Assembly (NCBI GenBank): GCA_948684385.1
Contig: CAPQCU010000002.1
Coordinates: forward strand, 124,001-188,000
DNA: 64,000 nt
Reading direction: 5' to 3'
Source: an uncultured bacterium
Lineage (GTDB): Bacteria; Cyanobacteriota; Vampirovibrionia; Gastranaerophilales; Gastranaerophilaceae
Position numbers and translations under genes: made by a program
Shown: piece after piece, positions 1 through 8,057 of the stretch
Layout: each line of letters starts with the position of its first letter
Position numbering within the stretch: position 1 is the stretch's first letter
The notes under the pieces: model-generated
What the model was told of the DNA's origin: nothing
What the model saw: only the letters and a program-made list of their open reading frames with translations
Database searches by the model: none

Positions 1-2
1 TT

Positions 3-929
3 GAAGAAGGCGCTTTACCAAAAGATATTCAGGTTGATTACGCAAGCGTTTATATGGACGCAAACGGGAACATAGCATTCAAATCAGATTTAAGAAACCT
101 TTACGGCGGCGCTGCAGGCGGTTCAAATACAGTTCTTCCTGTATATCCTTCAACCGGAGCGAACTCTATTTCAGCAATTGCAGGAGATTATGATTCTCAA
201 ATTGAAACTCTAAAAACAGCAGAATTTATTGCTCTACAAACATATCAGGAAGCAGAAAGAGCTTATGAAAGCTTAAAACGACCTACATACATAGGAAACT
301 GCGAACTTACCCTGATTACAGATTTGTCAAAAGATCAGGCAGCAGAGCTTCAGCAGGTTGTAAGAGATATGAAAGAAGAAGACCTTGATACTTCAATAGA
401 AGATTGTTTCAACGAAAACGGCGAGTATTTAGGCGGTGTTTATCAGTTCAAAATGAATGGAACAACTTACTACACAACTTTCGCCGATTTGAACAAATCT
501 TATGCGAGCGGAACCGGTATTAATAACATTGACGGTCAGGTGCAGCTTTCATATTACAACGCAAGTTACATCAAGAAAAAAGAAGAAGAAGTTGTAAAAG
601 CACTACTGGAAACTGACGGAAACGGCAGGTTTACATCTGTAAGATTTGAAGACGATACCGTAACATACACACTAAATGTCGAAACCGTCACCGATGAAGA
701 TGCTTACAAAGACGCAATGAACCAGTACAATTACGATAACGCGCTTTACGATAAGATGGTTCAGGACATTAACGTAAAAACATCCTTAATCCAGCAGGAA
801 GACCAGCAGCTTGAGCTAAGGCTTAAACAGCTGGATACAGAGCAAAGCGCTTTGTCGACCGAAATTGACGCAGTGTCTAAGATTGTTAAAGACAATATTG
901 AAAAATCATTTAAGACATTCGCCGGCTAG
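3..929 (+). CDS. Hypothetical protein with C-terminal coiled coil, 5' end outside the window
   Basis: The reading frame is open from the first bases of the window (codon 1 at position 3), so the ATG at 54 is internal and the true start lies upstream. The 308 visible residues have an acidic middle part, rich in Tyr, Asn and Asp, and a long heptad-rich helix at the end (about the last 65 residues). The last helix ends in an IEKSFKTF-like motif that resembles the IQRSFSYNF end of the protein at 2594-2926. No known family is recognised. It is the first of five collinear short genes. A GGGGTAAAT repeat copy follows the stop. Confidence 0.8.
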   Translation, partial: EEGALPKDIQVDYASVYMDANGNIAFKSDLRNLYGGAAGGSNTVLPVYPSTGANSISAIAGDYDSQIETLKTAEFIALQTYQEAERAYESLKRPTYIGNCELTLITDLSKDQAAELQQVVRDMKEEDLDTSIEDCFNENGEYLGGVYQFKMNGTTYYTTFADLNKSYASGTGINNIDGQVQLSYYNASYIKKKEEEVVKALLETDGNGRFTSVRFEDDTVTYTLNVETVTDEDAYKDAMNQYNYDNALYDKMVQDINVKTSLIQQEDQQLELRLKQLDTEQSALSTEIDAVSKIVKDNIEKSFKTFAG

Positions 930-940
930 GCGGGGGCAAA

Positions 941-996
941 GGGGTAAAGGGGTAAATGAACCTTAGCTTGAATAGAGACCACAAACCTGACGTTAA
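941..996 (+). repeat. Intergenic GGGGTAAAT/ACTACAAG repeat, copy 1 (diverged)
   Basis: Begins 12 nt after the stop of the first gene with GGGGTAAA followed by GGGGTAAATG, and after about 25 nt has GAGACCACAAACCTGACG, a diverged form of the ACTACAAGT core seen in the other copies. Confidence 0.55.
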
Positions 997-1022
997 GCAA
1001 AACAAAAACATAAGAGGAAAAT

Positions 1023-1871
1023 ATGTCATACAAAAACGATGGATACTTAGTTTTAGCAAACAAATACGGAGCAGCTTCGGCTGATGCCAAAGTTATGCTG
1101 TATGAAACTTATGACCGTTTAAGAGACTTGACTGTATCAGGTTCTGCAAGCTCCGGCACAGGTTTTGAAGCAGCAGGCGGGTTCTTATACCAGCTAGCAA
1201 GCCTTTTTGCTCCATCAGCGTTTATGACAACGTTAGGCGGAACAAGCGCTATGAATATTCCTGGTACTTCTTACTGGAGCCAGTATAACGGCGGAGCCGG
1301 AGGCACAACAGGAAGATATTCATCTTTTGGTGTTAACTCTCTTGGTAACTATTCAGGATTTCCAAGCGGATACGCAGCAAATTTTGGTTACAGACAAAGC
1401 GGTTATTCTACAGGCGGTGCAGCAGGATTATTAACAGGATTTGGTTCTTCTGACGGTTCTCCGACCGGTTTTGCTTCCGGAATCGGAAGCATTGCAGATA
1501 TAGCAAGTACAGCAGCTTACGGTATTGGAACTGCTAACGGATACGGAATCGGTGCTAAAAATATTTTGATGCCTTTAGCCGGTATAGTCTCCGGATGGGG
1601 CGGTATTATGACAGCTGCTGCTCCTTATTTAGGCGAATTCGGGCTTCCTGCAGTTGTTATGGGTAACTTAATGCAAGGTACAACTTCAGCAGCACTTTCT
1701 GCCTATCAGACAGTTTCAAGCAACATTGTTTCAAACGCCGATACCATTCTTTCGCAAAAAGTTGCAAACATCGAAACAGTCTGCAAAATGCTTGATACGC
1801 AAGGTGATATTGTTAGAAAAATGCTTAAAGACGATATTGAATCTGCAAGCAAAGATATTCAAGACCTATAG
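1023..1871 (+). CDS. Gly/Ser/Ala-rich hypothetical protein, probably membrane-associated
   Basis: 282 residues; the start is supported by AGAGGAAAAT just before ATG. Residues about 40-190 are rich in Gly, Ser, Ala and Tyr, with GYG- and GFGS-like runs. Residues about 185-235 form hydrophobic, glycine-spaced stretches (ILMPLAGIVSGWGG and following) that could insert in a membrane. The last 40 residues are a charged amphipathic helix (KMLKDDIESASK), similar in character to the C-terminal helices of the genes on either side. No family is recognised. It lies in a + strand run with the preceding gene and is followed directly by a structured repeat element. Confidence 0.8.
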   Translation: MSYKNDGYLVLANKYGAASADAKVMLYETYDRLRDLTVSGSASSGTGFEAAGGFLYQLASLFAPSAFMTTLGGTSAMNIPGTSYWSQYNGGAGGTTGRYSSFGVNSLGNYSGFPSGYAANFGYRQSGYSTGGAAGLLTGFGSSDGSPTGFASGIGSIADIASTAAYGIGTANGYGIGAKNILMPLAGIVSGWGGIMTAAAPYLGEFGLPAVVMGNLMQGTTSAALSAYQTVSSNIVSNADTILSQKVANIETVCKMLDTQGDIVRKMLKDDIESASKDIQDL

Positions 1872-1872
1872 T

Positions 1873-1972
1873 GTGCTACGCACGTAGACATTGGGTCGGC
1901 AGGCAAATGTTAACCTACAAAATCTTATTGTTATTACAAGCCTGCCTCAAAATAAAATTACAAGTTGGATGA
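1873..1972 (+). repeat. Intergenic repeat with CTACGCACGTAG end and 7-bp stem, copy 2
   Basis: Starts 1 nt after the stop with GTGCTACGCACGTAGACATT, which recurs exactly at 47989-48008. Arms GGCAGGC (1898-1904) and GCCTGCC (1940-1946) enclose a 35-nt loop. ATTACAAGTTGG follows. The copy at 33123 has the same layout with different arm sequences. Confidence 0.7.
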
Positions 1973-1983
1973 GATAGAGAATA

Positions 1984-2211
1984 ATGCAGGGACGCACATT
2001 TTTTAGAGTAATGTTAGATATTTTTTTGGACAATGCTCTTGCAAGAGCAATAGCTTCGCTTGTAAATTTTTGTAACGAAACAAGGTATTATAACAGAAAA
2101 GAGCTAAAGTTTTTGAAAAAAATGCCGATAAATAATGTAGTGAAAGATGAGTACTACAAAAACAGATTTGTATTCAACAGCATAACTACACACAGGACCG
2201 GTTCGAAATAA
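1984..2211 (+). CDS. Small basic hypothetical protein
   Basis: 75 residues, strongly basic in the second half (RYYNRKELKFLKK), with a hydrophobic and amphipathic N-terminal helix. Only a weak purine-rich stretch (GAGATAGAGA) precedes the ATG, so the start is uncertain; the next in-frame Met is at residue 10. It sits in line with other short + strand genes of unknown function, and its basic character resembles the next gene. No homologue is recognised. Confidence 0.5.
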   Translation: MQGRTFFRVMLDIFLDNALARAIASLVNFCNETRYYNRKELKFLKKMPINNVVKDEYYKNRFVFNSITTHRTGSK

Positions 2212-2311
2212 ATGTTAATAAATGTAACAAAGCATAATGAAAATAAGCAATTAATTAAGTTCACATGTTTTATAATACATGTAGGCTTAGATCGTATAGG
2301 AGCAAATGCTT

Positions 2312-2581
2312 ATGCGTGAAGAACTACAAGAAAGCATAAAACGGTTAGTGAATTTAATGAATTTTACCAGGTCGTTTTTTAAACGCAAAAATCCGTTTAA
2401 AGCACTTGCCGTAAGTTTAATTTCCGCCCTTAAGGACATGCTTACCATCAGGCAAAAGTTAAAGATGGCAAAGTACAGGGTAAACTACCACAAGCATCAG
2501 CTTCATAAAATGGAAAGTTTGATAGCAGAAAGTAATGAACACACATTCCTGAAAGGCAAGAATTTAAACGAAACAAGGTAG
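2312..2581 (+). CDS. Small basic helical hypothetical protein
   Basis: 89 residues from the ATG at 2312, chosen because AGGAG at 2298-2302 is 9 nt upstream. The in-frame ATG at 2306 is only 3 nt from that site. The protein is rich in Lys and Arg and predicted helical throughout, with an amphipathic segment (NPFKALAVSLISALKDML) in the middle. It lies 12 nt upstream of the next gene, whose Shine-Dalgarno GAAGGAAC lies in the gap, so the two are probably co-transcribed. Function unknown. Confidence 0.6.
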   Translation: MREELQESIKRLVNLMNFTRSFFKRKNPFKALAVSLISALKDMLTIRQKLKMAKYRVNYHKHQLHKMESLIAESNEHTFLKGKNLNETR

Positions 2582-2593
2582 AAGGAACAAATT

Positions 2594-2926
2594 ATGGGAT
2601 TAATTGCCTCAAGTTTCAGAATGATGTATCTCACAGCGTACAAAATTACGCTTGAGACAAAAATTCAGTGGATAGCTTCTGCAAAGATGGAGCTTGTCGC
2701 ATCTTCTGATGAAATTATGTCACTCGGAAACGATTTAGATCCCGACAATCCCGCCGTTAAGCAATTAGAAGCAAGAAGAGATAAATTAATTATTTTAGAG
2801 AAGAAACTTGACCTGCAAATGCAGGAATACCAGAACAGGCTCAAGATGGTTGATGCAGAAATGCAATCTGCTCAAGGCGCTGTTGACTCTGCTATCCAGC
2901 GTTCATTCAGCTATAATTTCCAATAG
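2594..2926 (+). CDS. Coiled-coil hypothetical protein (110 aa)
   Basis: A short N-terminal segment with a hydrophobic patch is followed by a long helix with heptad character from about residue 50 to the end (ARRDKLIILEKKLDLQMQEYQ). The terminal SAIQRSFSYNF resembles the DNIEKSFKTF end of the protein at 3-929. That match suggests a shared binding or export feature, but no family is recognised. The Shine-Dalgarno GAAGGAAC precedes the ATG. It is the last gene of the + strand cluster; a repeat copy begins within its TAG stop. Confidence 0.75.
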   Translation: MGLIASSFRMMYLTAYKITLETKIQWIASAKMELVASSDEIMSLGNDLDPDNPAVKQLEARRDKLIILEKKLDLQMQEYQNRLKMVDAEMQSAQGAVDSAIQRSFSYNFQ

Positions 2927-2966
2927 GGGTAAATGTATCTGGCTTGGATTAAAACTACAAGTCGGG
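2926..2966 (+). repeat. Intergenic GGGGTAAAT/ACTACAAGTC repeat, copy 3
   Basis: GGGGTAAATGTAT starts on the last base of the preceding stop codon and is followed by GGATTAAAACTACAAGTC. This is one of the cleanest copies. Confidence 0.7.
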
Positions 2967-2975
2967 TGAATGATT

Positions 2976-3479
2976 TTAGCAAATAACTAAATCCGACTTA
3001 ATATCATGATATTCCGGAAAAACTGTCTCAACAATGAGTTCTTTAGGTATACAGACAGCTGTTTTACCGGTATAATCTTTTAAAAACCTGTCATAAAACC
3101 CGCCTCCGTAGCCAAGACGGTAATTTTGACGGTCACAGCACAGTGCCGGAACAATTACAAGGTCTATTAAATTTTTATCACAAGCCTCTGTTAAAGGTTC
3201 AAGAGTCTTAAAACAAGACTCACACAGCTCTTCACCTTCCTTAAAAGAACAGCAGAGAAGGTTTTCACCTTCTATTTTTGGGAGATAAAACTGTTTTGTT
3301 TCATCTTTTAAGAGCGAAAGCAAGCTCACTTCACCTTCAAGCGGGTAAAAAATCATGATGTTTTTTGCCTGTTTATACTCTTTTGTTTGTTGGAGCTTTT
3401 GGCATAGCAACCCGTTATCCCATTGGATTTCAGAACGTCTTTGCTTTGCCCATTTGCGTAATTGTTGTTTATCAGACAT
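2976..3479 (-). CDS. 5-formyltetrahydrofolate cyclo-ligase
   Basis: 167 residues, somewhat shorter than most family members. The enzyme converts 5-formyl-THF to 5,10-methenyl-THF using ATP in the cytoplasm. Seen in the sequence: the N-terminal basic helix (KQQLRKWAKQRRSEI), the FYPLEGEV strand region, and the family signature LGYGGGFYDRFL near residues 120-132. A GGTGGAG Shine-Dalgarno lies before the ATG. The start overlaps the end of ilvD by 8 bases, so the two genes are translationally close and probably share a transcript. Confidence 0.93.
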   Translation of the reverse strand: MSDKQQLRKWAKQRRSEIQWDNGLLCQKLQQTKEYKQAKNIMIFYPLEGEVSLLSLLKDETKQFYLPKIEGENLLCCSFKEGEELCESCFKTLEPLTEACDKNLIDLVIVPALCCDRQNYRLGYGGGFYDRFLKDYTGKTAVCIPKELIVETVFPEYHDIKSDLVIC

Positions 3480-5094
3480 TTACTCCACCGTGGCTTGCGT
3501 CAGAAACTGTTCTTGAATATCTGCCTAAATACCCTTTAGCTTTTGAGACAAAAGGTTTCAAAGCTTTGCGGCGCACTTCAAGCTCTTCATCATCTACCAA
3601 CAAATCAAGCGTTCTTTTGTTAATATCAATTTTTATCTTATCGCCGTCTTTAATAAGTGCAATCACCCCGCCGTTTGCAGCTTCGGGACAAATGTGCCCT
3701 ACACATATTCCTCTGGTTCCACCTGAAAATCTTCCGTCTGTAATAAGAGCTGCTTTCGTTCCGAGTCCTTTGCCTACAAGAAGTGAAGTCGGAGCAAGCA
3801 TTTCTCTCATGCCGGGACCGCCTTTCGGGCCTTCGTAGCGGATTACAATAACATCTCCTGCTTTGATTTTATCTTCTTCTAAAGCTTTCATAGCGTCTTC
3901 TTCAGAATCAAAAGTCTTGGCAATTCCTTCAAACTCATAACAGCTTTCGTCAACAGCAGAAATCTTGATTACAGAGCCATCAGGTGCAATATTTCCGTAC
4001 AAAATTCCAAGCCCCGGTTTTGTTGTAAACGGTTCTGAATAATCGTGGATAATGGATTTATCGCAATATACTCCCTTATATTTACCCCTAAATTCCGGTA
4101 CACTTTTTGCAAGCTCATCAATTACGGCAGGAATACCTCCTGCGTGATGAAACTGTGACATTGTAATGTTTGAAGAAGGCTCAAGCTTCACAAATTGATG
4201 AATTTTATGCGACAGCTCTTCAAAGTCTTTTAATGAAACATCGACTCCTGCAGCATTTGCAACAGCCAGAATATGCAGGAACGAATTTGTAGACCCGCCC
4301 ATTGCTAAATCCGCAATAATCGCATTTCTTAAACTATCGCGTGTAATTATGTCTAAAGGTTTTTTATCTTCTCTGACCCAATCAACAATCTGCATTCCGC
4401 TTTCAAAAGCTATTCTGCGTTTTTCAGAAGAAACAGCTGCTGCTGTTGCACAGTAAGGAATACTCATTCCCATAACTTCTGTCAGACAAGCCATTGTATT
4501 TGCGGTATAAAGTCCCTGACAGGCACCTGCTGAAGGGCAGGAAGCTTCCTCAAGTTCAATCAATCTTTCTTCTGTAATCTCACCGTTTCTGTATTTTCCG
4601 ATAGCTTCAAAAGCGCCTTTAATCATCGTAAGCTTTTCGCATCTGCTCTCACCGTCAAGCATAGGGCCTGCTGTTACAATAATGCAAGGAATATTAATTC
4701 TTGCTGCTGCAATAAGCATCCCCGGAGTAATTTTATCGCAATTTGAAAGCAGAACTAAACCGTCAAGCTGATGAGCGTTTGCAACAGTTTCAACACAATC
4801 TGCAATCAAATCTCTTGAAGGAAGCGAATACTGCATCCCTGAATGTCCCATTGCAATCCCGTCACATACAGCAGGAACTCCAAATATAAACGCCTGAGCT
4901 CCGGCTGTGTGAATTCCTTTTTCGATTTGTCTCTCTAAGTCTCTCATTCCGATATGCCCCGGAACCAAATCTGAAAACGAGCTTGCAATTCCTATATATG
5001 GTGAGTTTATATTTTTCTTTGAAACACCTGTTGCCATAAGTAAGCTTCTGTGCGGTGTTCTTGCTATTCCTTTTTTGATGTTATCGCTTCGCAT
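3472..5094 (-). CDS. ilvD: Dihydroxy-acid dehydratase
   Basis: 540 residues, normal length for IlvD. It dehydrates 2,3-dihydroxy acids to 2-keto acids in valine, isoleucine and leucine synthesis and carries an Fe-S cluster. Family features visible are NIPCIIVTAGPM, the Cys-containing SNCDKITPGM (about 117-126) and CPSAGACQGLYTANTM (about 186-201), GGSTNS, and TDGRFSGGTRG near residue 460. No other ilv or leu genes are next to it. The ATG is 8 nt after AAAGG, which is part of a terminator-like hairpin (see 5103-5131). Downstream it overlaps the cyclo-ligase gene. Confidence 0.96.
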   Translation of the reverse strand: MRSDNIKKGIARTPHRSLLMATGVSKKNINSPYIGIASSFSDLVPGHIGMRDLERQIEKGIHTAGAQAFIFGVPAVCDGIAMGHSGMQYSLPSRDLIADCVETVANAHQLDGLVLLSNCDKITPGMLIAAARINIPCIIVTAGPMLDGESRCEKLTMIKGAFEAIGKYRNGEITEERLIELEEASCPSAGACQGLYTANTMACLTEVMGMSIPYCATAAAVSSEKRRIAFESGMQIVDWVREDKKPLDIITRDSLRNAIIADLAMGGSTNSFLHILAVANAAGVDVSLKDFEELSHKIHQFVKLEPSSNITMSQFHHAGGIPAVIDELAKSVPEFRGKYKGVYCDKSIIHDYSEPFTTKPGLGILYGNIAPDGSVIKISAVDESCYEFEGIAKTFDSEEDAMKALEEDKIKAGDVIVIRYEGPKGGPGMREMLAPTSLLVGKGLGTKAALITDGRFSGGTRGICVGHICPEAANGGVIALIKDGDKIKIDINKRTLDLLVDDEELEVRRKALKPFVSKAKGYLGRYSRTVSDASHGGVNV

Positions 5095-5102
5095 AATAAA
5101 AA

Positions 5103-5131
5103 CCTTTCGTGTAACATTTTATCACGAAAGG
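5103..5131 (-). terminator. Hairpin with T-run that also contains the ilvD ribosome binding site
   Basis: Read on the minus strand, arms CCTTTCGTG and CACGAAAGG (9 bp, 11-nt loop) are followed by TTTTTATT and then the ilvD ATG. It looks like the terminator of the upstream 443-residue gene, but AAAGG in the 3' arm is also the only Shine-Dalgarno for ilvD. Confidence 0.65.
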
Positions 5132-5166
5132 AGGTTAATTAAATAAGGTTTAATAAGAAATATTTT

Positions 5167-6498
5167 TTATGCGCTCATTCTTGAAGCGACATTTTGAAGC
5201 GCAAGAGCAACATTCGGGTCTAACTTTTTATCACCCTGAGCTTGAGCCAGAGTAACCTGAAGAAGCTGAGCCTGACCTTGAGGTGTTGCCTTCATTTGAG
5301 CAAGCTGTGCTTTTGAGCCGACATCTTCGCCTACAATCTTATGAGTAAGTTTACCCATCAAATTGCATCCAATCATACCGCCTACAGCACCTGCAACAGC
5401 ACCGATTAGCGTACCCACGCCAGGAGCGATTGCCGTACCTGCTAAAGCTCCGAGCTTAGCTCCTGCCCAGCTTCCGACTGCGCTGCCTGCTGCCCAACCG
5501 GCTACAGAACCTGCTGCTTTTACAGAAGTCTGACCAACCTGTGTCCAGCCGGTTTTACTGTCTTTGTCGAACGCTGCTGAAATTTTATCTTTGTCCATAT
5601 AAAATTCCATTGCCGCAAACAAAGCTCCGCCTAATCCAGCTTGACCTTTGAAGTCATGTACAAGGTGCTGACCTAAAGTCTTTGATGCATATTTTTCTGT
5701 CATATTTTTAGCTACAGCTGCGTCGATTTTTGCAGTGTCTGCAATTCTTTCTGCTACAGGAGTTATTTTGCCGTCAAATTTCAAAGCTCCTTTAACTTTT
5801 GCCCAGCCCTGAGCTAAATAACCGGTATTAGCATTTGTTGCAACTCTGATTTTTTCTGTAGCTTTTGCTATCAATTCTTTGTTACCGCTTGCCAGAGCAG
5901 TTTCCATTTCTGCTTTCAAAGTATCATAAACAGGTTTTTCTAATCTTGATTTAAAAAGACCAAGTCTTGATTTTGCTCCGCCTTCAAGCTTGTGCATTCT
6001 TGCGTAAGCATCTTTCATTAATTTAAAAGTATTTTCATCGCGCCAGAGTCCTTTTAAATTATCTGCTCTAAACATTTTATCAACTTTACCGATTGTAGAG
6101 AAAGAGTTCCAAGGGTTTGAAATAAATCTAAAGTTATTAATAATTTCAAACGCTGCACCGCCTGCTGCAGCACCCATTATTGATTCGCTTGGAGAAAGTC
6201 CTTTTAAATAATAGTTGCCCAAAGTATCCAAATCTTTTGAAGCAGCTGCTTTTGCTGCGGCGTTTTCTGTTTGTCTGCCAATCGCTGCATTATTAAAATT
6301 ATTCCAGCCTGCATTAAATCCCGGATTATTATATCCGTAAGGTGCAAATCCGTTCTGGTAGCCATAGAATGGAACATTCCACGCATTTTGGTTAGCCATA
6401 TAGCCGTTTATAAAGCTCGGACAAGCTGAGTTGAAGCCTGACGCACCGCCATAAAGCATATATTCCATATTCATAAGTGAACTTATTGGAGCTACCAT
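5167..6498 (-). CDS. Glycine-zipper membrane protein of unknown function
   Basis: 443 residues. The N-terminal 80 residues are rich in Asn, Gly, Tyr and Phe (YGYQNGFAPYGYNNPGF); the middle is helical and charged. Residues about 330-390 form a long glycine/alanine-zipper hydrophobic region (GWAAGSAVGSWAGAKLGALAG and following), and a helical tail ends the protein. Such zippers insert into membranes in other families, but no homologue is recognised. Its architecture (Gly/Tyr-rich start, hydrophobic Gly-spaced segment, helical end) resembles the protein at 1023-1871. The upstream AGGTTAGGTTAAGT is a weak binding site; Met10 is an alternative start. Confidence 0.8.
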   Translation of the reverse strand: MVAPISSLMNMEYMLYGGASGFNSACPSFINGYMANQNAWNVPFYGYQNGFAPYGYNNPGFNAGWNNFNNAAIGRQTENAAAKAAASKDLDTLGNYYLKGLSPSESIMGAAAGGAAFEIINNFRFISNPWNSFSTIGKVDKMFRADNLKGLWRDENTFKLMKDAYARMHKLEGGAKSRLGLFKSRLEKPVYDTLKAEMETALASGNKELIAKATEKIRVATNANTGYLAQGWAKVKGALKFDGKITPVAERIADTAKIDAAVAKNMTEKYASKTLGQHLVHDFKGQAGLGGALFAAMEFYMDKDKISAAFDKDSKTGWTQVGQTSVKAAGSVAGWAAGSAVGSWAGAKLGALAGTAIAPGVGTLIGAVAGAVGGMIGCNLMGKLTHKIVGEDVGSKAQLAQMKATPQGQAQLLQVTLAQAQGDKKLDPNVALALQNVASRMSA

Positions 6499-6558
6499 AC
6501 TTAACCTAACCTATTTAAAACTAACCTTATATATATAAAGTTTTTGATGGGAGAAAAA

Positions 6559-6587
6559 TTGACTCTTTTGTAACGGAATGTTACAAT
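6559..6587 (+). promoter_or_regulatory. Sigma-70-type promoter giving a probable leaderless mRNA
   Basis: TTGACT (6559-6564), 17-bp spacer, TACAAT (6582-6587). The ATG of the regulator gene follows 6 nt later, where transcription should start, and no Shine-Dalgarno is present. Confidence 0.7.
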
Positions 6588-6593
6588 AAAGCA

Positions 6594-7418
6594 ATGGCAG
6601 ATTTGGTGGAAAAATTAAAAGAAATCGGGTTTAATACTTACGAAGCAAAAGTTTATATCGCGCTTCTAAAAAAATTCCCTGCAACAGGTTACGAAGTTTC
6701 AAAGCTCGCAAACATTCCCCAGTCAAGAACTTACGACACTTTAAAAGTTCTTGAAGAGAAGAAAGTCGTAGTCTCAGCTAACACTAAGCCTGTAACTTAC
6801 ACTCCAATCAAGCCGAAACAGCTTACACAAAGCTACGCAAAAAAAATCAACTCAACAATAAATTACTTAGACAAGCATCTTCCGGAAGTCAAAGATAACT
6901 ACAACGAGCCGATAATTACAATCAACGGTAAACAAAATATTCAGGAAAAAGTTCTGGAAGTTATCCAGAACGCTAAACGCGAAATCTACATGGAAGTTTG
7001 GTCACAGGATTACAAAGTATTTGAGCAGGAACTTTTAAACGCGTACAACCGCAACGTAGAAATCAGAATAGTAGGTTATGATAACTTCCAATCACGTTTC
7101 GGGATGGTTTTTGAGCACGCGTTTGCACGTGATATTGAAATGTCTTTAGGCGGAAGAATGGTAATCATAGCTGCTGATGACAGCGAAGGAATAGTCGGAA
7201 AAATTTCATCACTCAAGAACGATATTGCAGATACAAACATTATCTGGACAAAAAACAAAAGTATCGTGTTTATTATCAAAGAATTTATCGTTCATGATAT
7301 GTATCTGATTGATGTCGAAGAAAACCTTGTTGAGCAGATGAAATATATTTACGGCAAAGGATTTAAGCGTCTGAAAGACAAAGTTTTAGGCGCAAACGCA
7401 ACATACATAATCCATTAG
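6594..7418 (+). CDS. TrmB-family transcriptional regulator
   Basis: 274 residues. Residues 1-75 are a winged helix of the TrmB type (LKEIGFNTYEAKVYIALLKKFPATGYEVSKLANIPQSRTYDTLKVLEEK). A short coiled linker is followed by a PLD-like regulatory domain (from about residue 105, ITINGKQNIQEKVLEVIQNAKREIYMEVW). TrmB proteins usually control sugar uptake or metabolism in archaea and some bacteria; the target here is unknown. The start is fixed by the promoter, with ATG at the predicted +1, so translation is probably leaderless. The gene stands alone, with a repeat element directly after the stop. Confidence 0.87.
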   Translation: MADLVEKLKEIGFNTYEAKVYIALLKKFPATGYEVSKLANIPQSRTYDTLKVLEEKKVVVSANTKPVTYTPIKPKQLTQSYAKKINSTINYLDKHLPEVKDNYNEPIITINGKQNIQEKVLEVIQNAKREIYMEVWSQDYKVFEQELLNAYNRNVEIRIVGYDNFQSRFGMVFEHAFARDIEMSLGGRMVIIAADDSEGIVGKISSLKNDIADTNIIWTKNKSIVFIIKEFIVHDMYLIDVEENLVEQMKYIYGKGFKRLKDKVLGANATYIIH

Positions 7419-7461
7419 GGGTAAATATATTTAGGGATTAAAACTACAAGCTTAATGTCTT
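7418..7461 (+). repeat. Intergenic GGGGTAAAT/ACTACAAG repeat, copy 4
   Basis: Fills the whole gap between two convergent genes: GGGGTAAATATATT begins on the last base of the TAG stop, GGGATTAAAACTACAAGC follows, then TTAATGTC. Confidence 0.7.
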
Positions 7462-7462
7462 T

Positions 7463-8050
7463 CTATTCCTTAAATACAAAATAAAACTCGTCGCCAACTT
7501 TTATATCAAGCTGTTCGCCTTCTGAAATATAAGAGAAAGGAGTTGACTCATAGGCACTTTTTGCGCCGGATTTTATCCTGCCTCCGTCTTCGTTTTTAAC
7601 TACACCCTCTACAAAATAATACGCTACAGAAACTCCTTTAACAAAATAGTTTCCGACTGACAAAGCTGCGCTCTTCAAAACTTTAGACGGCGGAATTTTC
7701 TTCAGCTCTTTTTTAGAGAGCACAAATTTTGAATACTTCCCGTACATTTCTTCTTCAATTTTTGTTGTTTTACCTTCATAAGTATAAGAAAGCGGCTGCA
7801 CATAGAAAGCTGCGTTGCGTTTTCCACGCTTCGGCTCAACAATCATCATAACTTTGCAGTGCATTATAGAATTTACTCCAAGAGTACACTCTCCAAGGAC
7901 AGATTCCTCTGGCACAACTACATTTATTGTCTCTGATGGGACTTCTGTTTTAAAATCTTCTGAAGCAATCACCTTAATTTGGGTAGCTGCAAAAGCTGCT
8001 GACATTTGCATAATAAGACAAAGCAGTAACAAAACAATTTTATTTTTCAT
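7463..8050 (-). CDS. Secreted hypothetical protein
   Basis: 195 residues with a clear signal peptide (MKNKIVLLLLCLIMQMSAAFAA, cleavage near residue 22). The rest is mainly beta-strand-like, with a C-terminal SEGEQLDIKVGDEFYFVF segment, and has no recognised catalytic motif. AGAGG precedes the ATG. It begins 7 nt after the end of the Maf-like gene on the same strand, so the two are probably co-transcribed. The protein at 37597-38160, also secreted and of similar size, shows a comparable style but no clear alignment. Function unknown. Confidence 0.8.
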   Translation of the reverse strand: MKNKIVLLLLCLIMQMSAAFAATQIKVIASEDFKTEVPSETINVVVPEESVLGECTLGVNSIMHCKVMMIVEPKRGKRNAAFYVQPLSYTYEGKTTKIEEEMYGKYSKFVLSKKELKKIPPSKVLKSAALSVGNYFVKGVSVAYYFVEGVVKNEDGGRIKSGAKSAYESTPFSYISEGEQLDIKVGDEFYFVFKE

Positions 8051-8057
8051 ACAACCT

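Noticed and set aside
3..2926. Flagellar or type III secretion identity for the first cluster
   Set aside because: Coiled-coil ends alone are not diagnostic and no conserved secretion motif could be identified by eye.
3365..3838. + strand frame of 157 residues
   Set aside because: Antisense to the cyclo-ligase and ilvD genes, both of which have clear family motifs.
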